Assembly (NCBI GenBank): GCA_964615795.1
Contig: CAZTQR010000005.1
Span: forward strand, 1 to 64,000
DNA from: JADJAH01 sp964615795
GTDB taxonomy: Bacteria > Bacteroidota > Ignavibacteria > Tepidaquicellales > Tepidaquicellaceae
Direction of reading: 5' to 3'
DNA: 64,000 nt
Made by a program: the position numbers and the translations under genes. The notes below the pieces were generated by a model. That model saw only the letters and a program-made list of their open reading frames with translations, was not told the origin of the DNA and ran no database searches. Below, in pieces: positions 1 to 8,700 of this stretch. Within the stretch, counting starts at the first letter, position 1. Every line of letters starts with the position of its first letter.

Positions 1-2396
1 CCGCTGAACATGCCTCTGTAAAACGGCGAAGTGCTTACCACTGCCTGATTGTTTCCATAAGCCTGACCGTCCGGCTGAATGAAATTGTAATTGCCGAAAT
101 CAACACCGCGCGTAAACGACTGTGTGACTGCGCTCCAAGTCCTTATGCTGTTTCGGTGTTTTACAACGCGGTAGTAATCGCCGTCAATTGCATTGTAGTA
201 ATTCAGAGTAGTTGAAACTGCATTACCTGCCATCACTGCTTTTGCTGAATCCACGATCACGTTCGGATAGTCGGATCTGCAAAGATATACTCTGATTGTA
301 TCTTCGAGCCGCCAGAACGGATTGGAAGGAATGAACATTCCCTGCGAAGCCAGACCGACGGTAGCGGTAGTTGCAACTGCATTAACCTTTATGCAGATGT
401 TGTCGAGCCAGATGTCATTGCCGAACCCGCTTCTTGCTCGCAGTCGAACCTTGTTGGCTGATGAAGGGATGCTGTAGATCCTGGGGCTCCACTGAGATGC
501 AGTGGGAACGAGCTGAGAGCCGGAAGTGTAAAGCGTATTCAGAGGCCCGACGCTTGCCCCCGCACCTCCCCATAGTCTCTGGAAGACAGTGAAACTTGTT
601 CCGCTGTTTGTTGAGTATTCCAGTATCAGCGAATCAACATAAGTGCTGAAGGGCCTGTACGCCACGTCAAATGTGATATACTTGCCGGCTCCGGTGTTGA
701 AGTTATAAGATACAAGAGACTGGCTTGTGCCGTTGGGCGCACTCCAGCAGTTGAACCTTGCGGCTCCTGTTCCGATGCCGTAAGCGCTGGCGTAAGACCT
801 GCTGCTCCAGTAATTGGTTCCGGAAAACTGCTCAAAGAACATCCCTGTTTGGAGTCCGAGCGTTGATGTTCCCGTATCTTTGGGACACGAAAAGTCTTCA
901 CATGCAGGAAGCGGCACAGATACATCAACCATTGCAGTATAAGCCTGGTATCTTGCTCCGGTAGAAGAATTCTGCTCGCACCAGTAAGGGAATATCTTAC
1001 CGTTTGCTCCTGAAGTAATTCCGATGTAATCTCCCTGATAACCTGTAGCAGTACCAGAGATCGGAACAGGCTTGAACTTATGATCAGAGACCTTTACATC
1101 AACCCACGTGGCGCCTCCGTCTGTTGAGCGTGAAAGATAGATCTCGGCAGAATCATTTGTCGGAGTATTTCTCGTACTGTAATAGCAGACATTGATTGCA
1201 CCTGTGGCATCAACATCAACCGCAGGGAAGTACTCGTAAGAGCCCGATGCATTCTGGTTTACACGCACTCTGCTCCATGAGGACCCGCCGTCGGGAGTTT
1301 TCATCAATACAATGTCAGCATTGTCAAGTGCCGGCGAGAAGTTCTTCTCAGCCATTACAACGTAGTCATCCCCGGAAGAAGAATTGCAGGTCCTGTCTGT
1401 AGCTATCCTCGGGAAACCGTTTGCCCTAATGCTGTTGATCAGGCTCAGAGTCCTGATCCCGTTCGTATTGACCTTATGATTGGACTGATCGGACCAGGAA
1501 GTTCCGCCGGTACCTGATTCAGCCCAGCCGAGCGAGTCTTCTGTGGAGTTCTGTCCGTTGGTTGTGCAGTTTGCCCATGTGACCCTGACCCATCCGTACA
1601 CATCAACGACGACATCACAGCCCTGATGGTGATGCCCCGATGACGGAGCAGGACTGACAGGAATAATGCTGGACCATGTTACTCCGCCGTCAGTCGAGTA
1701 GCTTGAAACTATACGGTTTGCATAAGCGCCCGCAAACTCAGTATAGACGGTATAGCATCTGCCGTAATAACTGCTTCCCGGCTCGCCGTCAGTGGCAGAA
1801 AGATTCTTGTCGGAGCTTGTGGTTGCTCCTGGGAAAGTTACCGTGGCTGACCATGTGGAGCCGTAGTTTGTAGAGTATGCGGCTCCCATTGAGCCGGTTG
1901 ATGTGATGTAGGAGATGAGCATCCTGTCCGTGTACATTATCATCGGCGCAGGATCACCGTAGTTGAAATTGGTGGTGTCATCTCCGAACCAGGTCACACC
2001 GCCGTCAGTGGTTACATAATGTCCGCAGCTGAATGTTGTCAGGCCGCCCACATTGTAGGTATTGGCAGAGGCAAACATATAGTTTGGATTATGAGGATGC
2101 CTTACAATGGGGGTTTCGCTTTGAGTTCTTGCCGATGTAGGATGAACCCTGAAGTTCGGACCGACTGCAAAGATCCCCTGCGGTGTGATCGTGTAGCGAA
2201 TTTCGTTGCTGAAGCTTGAGTTATCCCCTTGCGGCAGTTCTGTGTATTGTCCGCGGGGATTCAGATCAATTCTTGTTCTCGGATCAATATTCCACTTGGG
2301 CGAATTGTCCTGAGAAAATACCTGAGATAAGACAAAGAACGTCCAACAGATAAGGAATAATGAAAACAAGAGAACAAATGATAACTTCTTTTTCAT
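1..2396 (-). CDS. Secreted Asp-box/BNR repeat protein, C-terminus beyond window
   Basis: The reading frame starts at ATG 2396-2394 behind a GGAGA ribosome site and stays open to the left edge, so about 798 residues are visible and the C-terminus is missing. The N-terminus (MKKKLSFVLLFSLF...) is a signal peptide, so the protein is exported. Four Asp boxes of the form (S/T)xDGGxxW lie near residues 130, 235, 366 and 423. They mark a sialidase-like beta-propeller. After about residue 500 the sequence becomes Gly/Ser/Thr/Asn-rich with a beta-sandwich look. I see no evidence for sialidase catalytic residues, so this is better called a propeller-type adhesin or glycan-binding protein than an enzyme. 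In this lineage such proteins often end in a type IX secretion sorting domain; that part would lie outside the window. It is divergent from the biosynthetic operon that follows and probably unrelated to it. Confidence 0.8.
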   Translation of the reverse strand, partial: MKKKLSFVLLFSLFLICWTFFVLSQVFSQDNSPKWNIDPRTRIDLNPRGQYTELPQGDNSSFSNEIRYTITPQGIFAVGPNFRVHPTSARTQSETPIVRHPHNPNYMFASANTYNVGGLTTFSCGHYVTTDGGVTWFGDDTTNFNYGDPAPMIMYTDRMLISYITSTGSMGAAYSTNYGSTWSATVTFPGATTSSDKNLSATDGEPGSSYYGRCYTVYTEFAGAYANRIVSSYSTDGGVTWSSIIPVSPAPSSGHHHQGCDVVVDVYGWVRVTWANCTTNGQNSTEDSLGWAESGTGGTSWSDQSNHKVNTNGIRTLSLINSIRANGFPRIATDRTCNSSSGDDYVVMAEKNFSPALDNADIVLMKTPDGGSSWSRVRVNQNASGSYEYFPAVDVDATGAINVCYYSTRNTPTNDSAEIYLSRSTDGGATWVDVKVSDHKFKPVPISGTATGYQGDYIGITSGANGKIFPYWCEQNSSTGARYQAYTAMVDVSVPLPACEDFSCPKDTGTSTLGLQTGMFFEQFSGTNYWSSRSYASAYGIGTGAARFNCWSAPNGTSQSLVSYNFNTGAGKYITFDVAYRPFSTYVDSLILEYSTNSGTSFTVFQRLWGGAGASVGPLNTLYTSGSQLVPTASQWSPRIYSIPSSANKVRLRARSGFGNDIWLDNICIKVNAVATTATVGLASQGMFIPSNPFWRLEDTIRVYLCRSDYPNVIVDSAKAVMAGNAVSTTLNYYNAIDGDYYRVVKHRNSIRTWSAVTQSFTRGVDFGNYNFIQPDGQAYGNNQAVVSTSPFYRGMFS

Positions 2397-2764
2397 AAGT
2401 TCTCCTTTCCAGAAATAGTTGTTTCGTTCGACGTACGCCGCTAATTATTTATAATGCTCAGCTTATTCAATGCAAAATTTTAGAACCATTTAATATCATT
2501 CGAACAAATCGTGAAGTGTGAATCACGATTCACGGTATTTGATGATCACCGGGATGAGCAGACTTGCGGACGTTGCACAAAGCAATGGAATATTTGTTTA
2601 CGCGGCGCCATCCCGATAATGCATGGCATGATCGGGACTGCTAAGGCAGACGCCTCTTTACCGGGTTGCAATGATACGCCAAAGGCCTCATCTCAGCATT
2701 GCTTATGTTAGTGATGCTGTCAATTGAATTTGCTATTTTTCCAAAATTTTAAGGAATAATCACT
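2397..2764. other. Divergent intergenic region upstream of the PKS-NRPS operon
   Basis: This 368-base gap separates the divergently transcribed propeller protein and the megasynthase operon, so it must hold both promoters. I see a Shine-Dalgarno AAGGA at 2751-2755, nine bases before the PKS start. Just upstream is an AT-rich stretch, TATTTTTC at 2734-2741, one base off the Bacteroidota -7 consensus TAnnTTTG, but it has no convincing -33 partner. A 7-base inverted repeat (TCCCGAT 2611-2617, ATCGGGA 2631-2637) could be an operator. I see no recognisable gene. Confidence 0.5.
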
Positions 2765-5700
2765 ATGAGCAGGCCTAAGGCTGATACTCTGTATCATGTT
2801 CTTAAGTATCGCGCCGAGACACAACCAAATGACCCGGCATACGTTTATCTGATCAACGGAGAAGAAGAATCCCATCCCCTGACCTATAAGGAACTTCAAG
2901 AAGCTTCAAAACAGCTTGCCGGAAGGCTTCAGGCACTCAACATGCACGGCGAAAGGGCACTGCTGATATTTGAATCCGACTACAATTACATCATATCGTT
3001 CTTCGCCTGCATATACGCGGGAGTGATCTCTGTACCGCTTCACCCGCCGGGAAAGAACAAGTCAATGTCAAGAATTTCGGCGATCGCAAATGACAGCGGA
3101 GCAAAGCTCATACTTTCGACACGCGAGATCTTTGATGAGCTCAAACACGAGTCGGAGAATGACGAAGTGCTCAGGCCTCTCAAGTGGATACTGACAGATG
3201 AGGAAGACACCGGCCCGGACAAGGATTGGGAAGAGCCGAAGCTCACGCCTGACAGCATCACTTATCTTCAGTACACATCCGGCTCAACAGGCATTCCCAA
3301 GGGTGTGATAGTGAGTCACGGAAACCTGATTACCAATCTGACCATCATTGACAAGTCGCACCCGCATGATGACAAAAGCGTGATGGTCACTTGGCTTCCT
3401 ATCCATCATGACATGGGGCTCATTTACGGAATGCTTCTTCCGTTCTTTTGCGGATATCCGTGCTACTTCATGACTCCGCAGGCATTTGTGCAAAGACCTT
3501 ACAGGTGGCTTCATGCGATATCAAAGTACAGAGGCACGCACAATGCCGCGCCTAACTTTGCATTTGAACTCTGCGCAAACAAGATCGGCGCCGAGGAGAA
3601 GAAGAACCTTGACCTGAGTACTTGGACAGTGGCGATGAATGCCGCAGAACCCGTTCGTGCCGAGACTCTCAGAAGATTTACCGAAAGCTTCAGCGAGTGC
3701 GGATTCCGGTTTGAGAATTTCAAGCCGGGCTACGGGCTTGCCGAAGGAACACTGATACTCTCCACCACTTTCAAAGACCGCACCGCAAAGATGGCAAGGT
3801 TTGATGATGAACAGTTAGAGAGGCACAACAGGGCAGTTGAATCAACGACCGATGACACAACATCCAAAGTTCACGTCGGCCACTGCAATTCCATTGAAGA
3901 CACACGGATCGCAATTGTAAATCCCGGCACTCTGCTTGAGTGCGGTGAAGGAGAGGTGGGTGAAGTATGGGCGAAAGGAAGATCAATTGCGCAGGGGTAC
4001 TGGCAGAGGGAAGATGCAACCGAAGAGACATTCAGGGCAAAGATAGCTGACACGGGCGAAGGTCCTTTCTTAAGGACGGGTGATCTCGGATTCATCAAAG
4101 ACAATGAGCTTTACATTACGGGGCGCCACAAAGACCTTATCATAATCAGAGGGCAGAACCACTATCCGCAGGATATTGAATATACTGTGGAAGCCAGCCA
4201 TCCGGCGCTCAGGCTTGGCTGTGTTGCCGCGTTCCCGGTTGACGACAACGGCGAAGAGAAGATAGGTATCGTGCAGGAAGTTCAGAAGAACAGGGAAAAT
4301 GATCTTGATGCTGATGAGATCTTCAAGGCAATACGTACAGCCGTATCAAAAGAGCACGATCTGCAGATCAGTTCGATCACACTTATCAAGGCACAGACCA
4401 TACCGAAGACATCAAGCGGCAAGATACAGAGAAGAGCATGCAAGGAAGGTTTTCTCGGAAACACTCTGGCAACAGTGGCGGAGTGGAAGCAATCCGATGC
4501 CGGCATTGCGGAATCGGCCGAAGGCATTTCCGAAAGCAAGGACGTCTCATTTGAGGCAATCAGAGAGTTCATAACAGGCCGTCTATCGCAGATGCTTAAC
4601 TTAAGACACGAGTCAATAGATGCCTCTGAAGCGTTCTCCGCATACGGAATGGACTCACTGAAGGCAGTTCAGATCTCCGGAGAGCTTGAAGAATTTCTTG
4701 GCAGGGAACTTCCTGCCACGCTTGTATATGATTATCCCACAGTAAATGCCCTCTCGGAATTCCTTTCCGGAAAGCGATCAGCAGGAGACAGGGTGGTCGG
4801 CATGAAACCGCGCACAGACAAACAACCTGTTGCAATAACCGGAATCGGCCTGCGGTTTCCCGGAGGCTGTAATGATCCGCAGTCATTCTACAAATTTCTT
4901 CTGAACGGCGGAGATGCGATAAGAGAGGTCCCTGAGGGAAGATGGCCGGAATCGCAGATGAAGGGCAACACGGTTCGCCTCGGCGGATTTATTGATGATG
5001 TTGACAAGTTCGATCCGGCATTCTGGGGAATATCTCCAAGAGAAGCTTTGCAGATTGACCCGCAGCAAAGACTTGCACTTGAAGTTGCATGGGAAGCTCT
5101 GGAAGACGCATGCATTGATCCGTCAAAACTTGCAGGCACTAACACCGGAGTTTTTATGGGTGTATGTTCGTACGATTATTCGCGATTCACGTCGGGCAGG
5201 AAAGAACACTTTGACGTTTACACAGGTACAGGCACTTCACTCAGCATAGTTGCCAACAGGATCTCTTATCTTCTCGATCTTCGGGGACCAAGCCTTGCGA
5301 TAGACACTGCCTGTTCTTCCTCCCTTGTTGCTCTTCACACAGCATGCAGAAGCCTGAACGAAGGAGACTGTTCCACAGCTCTTGCCGGAGGAGTTAATCT
5401 CCTTCTTTCTCCTGACTGGAACGTGGTCTTCACGGAAGCTGACATGCTTGCGCCTGACGGCCACTGCAAGACGTTCGATGCTTCCGCTGACGGTTATGTT
5501 AGAAGCGAAGGGTGCGCAGTGGTAGTACTGAAGAGACTTGCTGATGCAATTAATGACGGAGACAGGATCTACGCTGTCATAAGCGGCAGTGCGATCAATC
5601 AGGACGGAAAGAGCAACGGGCTCACTGCGCCGAACGGGCCGTCTCAGGTGGATGTGATACGAAGGGCATTGCATGATGCCGGCATAACGGCAGATGAAAT

Positions 5701-8700
5701 AGGTTATGTGGAAGCACACGGAACAGGAACGCCGCTCGGTGACCCTATTGAGGTCAACTCCATTACAGAAGCCCTGAATGCCGCTTCAAGAAAATCTGCG
5801 CCGCTCAGGATAGGTTCTGTAAAGACAAACATAGGACACCTTGAGGCCGCCGCCGGAATTGCCGGGGTGATCAAGACTGCTTTGGGATTTCATTACGGCT
5901 CAATCCCGAGACAGATCAACTACACAAAACTGAATTCCGAGATACTGCTCAATGACCTCCCCGTCAGAGTTGCAACGGATGACACACACACGGAAGGAAA
6001 GATCAGATATGCGGGAATAAGCTCATTCGGTTTCGGCGGCACAAACGCTCACGTAATTCTGTCACCGGCGCCGGACCCAATTTCTGTGCAAAAGAAACCT
6101 TCGCGTCCGGAAAGCGTGGTAACGCTCTCAGCCGCAAGCGAAAGTGCGCTTGACCGGCTGGCATCGGAGTACGTGAGATTCATGGAGCTCAATCCCGGTG
6201 TATCGCTTGACGACATCTCTTACTCGGCCAACACAGGCCGGGAAGCGATGAGCCACAGGCTTGCTGTAACAGGAAGTACTTCGGAAGATATTCTGCGCGC
6301 GCTAAGAAGGCATGCAGACAGTGAATCCCTTACAAATGCCGTGAAGGGTATTGCGAAGCCCGGCAAGTCGCCAAAGACTGTATTCCTCTTTCCAGGCCAG
6401 GGAGCACAGTACACCGGCATGGGAAAGGAGCTTTATGACACTGTACCTTCCTTCAGAGACGACATCAATAAGTGCAACGAAATACTCAAGAGCTATCTTC
6501 CCATTTCACTTCTTGAAGTGCTGTTTGACGAATCGGAGGCAAGCTCAGGTGCGCTTGACAGGACACGTTACACACAGCCGGCCTTGTTTGCGATTGAGTA
6601 TGCTTTGGGAAGGCTTTGGATGTCATGGGGAATTGTTCCTGCGGTAATGATGGGGCACAGCGCCGGAGAGTATGTTGCCGCTTGCCTTGCCGGCGTTTTC
6701 AGCCTTGAGGACGGCCTCAAGCTGGTTGCGGAAAGAGGCAGGCTCATGGAAGAGATGACGGGTGACGGCGAAATGTACACGGTGTTTGCGGATACTGCCT
6801 CGACAAGAAAGATGCTTGAAGGATTTGAAGACAGAGTGTCAATCGGTTCGATCAACAGTCCCGTAAAGACTGTGATCTCCGGAGATGCGGAAGCGGTAAG
6901 GAAGATCGTTGAGAAGCTCGACAGGGAGCAGATTGAATACAGGAAGATCAATGTGTCAATAGCTTCACACTCTCCAATGATGAAACCGATGATAGATGAA
7001 TTCAGGAAAGTTTGCCAAAGCGTGAAGTACATAAAGGCAACCATTCCGGTAGTGTCAAACATGACCGCAGAGATCACAAATGACCGGATCGCGAAAGCAG
7101 ATTACTGGTGCGAGCACATACTCTCGCCCGTGGATTTTTCCGGAAGCATCAAAGCCTGCTCGGCCAGCGGATGCACTCATTTCATAGACCTCGGTCCGAA
7201 GCCGACTTCTCTCAGCATGGCACAGGAAACTCTGACATCGGCAGAACTTGCGTGGATACCAAGCTTCAAGAAGAATTTCACTTCATGGCAGACACTTAAC
7301 GAAGGGCTTGCAAGGCTGTTTGCAGATGGTGCAGAAATAAACTGGAATGGATATCACAGCGAATACAGCGGAGCGAAGATCTCGCTTCCGCATTATCCGT
7401 TTCAGAGACAGAGCTACTGGATCGCGGACCGCGTTGCTGAAGGCGGAGTTTCATTTGGTGACGGCATTCCTTCCGGAAGCGTTCTGCTCGGAAGCAGGGC
7501 AAATACATCTTCGAAAAAGTTCAGCATATTCAACAGCAGGATCAGCGCCAATGAACCGTCTTACCTTAGCGGACACAAGGTTTTCGGCAAGACCGTTTTT
7601 CCCGGAGCAGGGTTTGCGGAACTCATGCTTGCCGCGGCATCAGAAGCATTCGGTGACAGCGGCATAAAGCTGGAATCGCTCAAATTTCATGAAGCCCTTT
7701 TCTTTGACGAAGACAAGCCGGTCAGCATTCAGACAATATTCACACAAACAGACAAGGGCAAAGGTGAGATAGGGATTTCATCTCTGAACGCAAGCGGAAG
7801 CTGGACACTTCATGCAACGGCAAAAGCAAGATCAATTTCGGGTGTTAAGTCAAAGAAAGCTGCGGCAAAAACAGAAACGGGCAAAGGCAAGTCAATTGAC
7901 ACTAATGAATTTTATCTTACCGCAAGAAGCGAAGGTATAGACTATACCGGAGCATTTGAAAACATAAAGAGTATCCGCATTGAGAAGCATGTAGTTAATG
8001 CTACTGCTGTTCTGAAAGAAGGAGAGGGAGCCGACGGATATCATCTCCATCCTGCTTTACTGGACATGGCATTTCAGGCCGCACTTGCCGGACTGCTTCG
8101 TGAGAGAAAAGCAGTGTATGTCCCCTCTTCAATTGCAGGCATCACTTTCCACAGGATCCCTTCAGGAGAGATTACCGTCACGGCTGAATCTTTGGCGGGC
8201 GCATCCAAGCCCGGAGCAGGACTTTACGACATTAATATAACGGACGCAGACGGCACGCTTTGCGCTGAGGTCAGGAAACTCAGGCTTACGGAAGTTTCAA
8301 GAGAGAACTTCCCGGGAATGGAAGACGGCAAGAGTGATATGTTTTATAAGATCGTATGGAAGCAGTCGCCTGAAAGCAAAGTGAAGAAGCTTACATTTGA
8401 TCCGCACAAAGCAGTGCCTGCAGGCAAGGACATTGAGAAGGTCCTGAAACATACGGCAGACTTCAAGTCTTTATTGGCTTATGCCGATTCGGTACACAAG
8501 CTTGATGAGATAACAGCTTACTTCATTCTGGACGCGATCCGCTCTTCCGGCATTGCTGTTAACAGCGGATCGAAATACGGCATAGACGAACTCAAAGTCA
8601 AAACCGGAGTATCACCGAAACACGAAAAGCTTTTCACCAGACTGCTTGAAATACTTGAAGAGAAGGAGCTCGCTGTTGTATCAGACGGAATGGTGAGTTT

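Noticed and set aside
2611..2637. Inverted repeat TCCCGAT/ATCGGGA as a terminator
   Set aside because: The loop is 13 bases, there is no T-tract, and the position is upstream of both divergent genes, so a terminator makes no sense; an operator is only a guess.
2511..2711. A 66-codon open frame in the gap before the PKS operon
   Set aside because: No ribosome site and no protein-like pattern; the region is a promoter gap.
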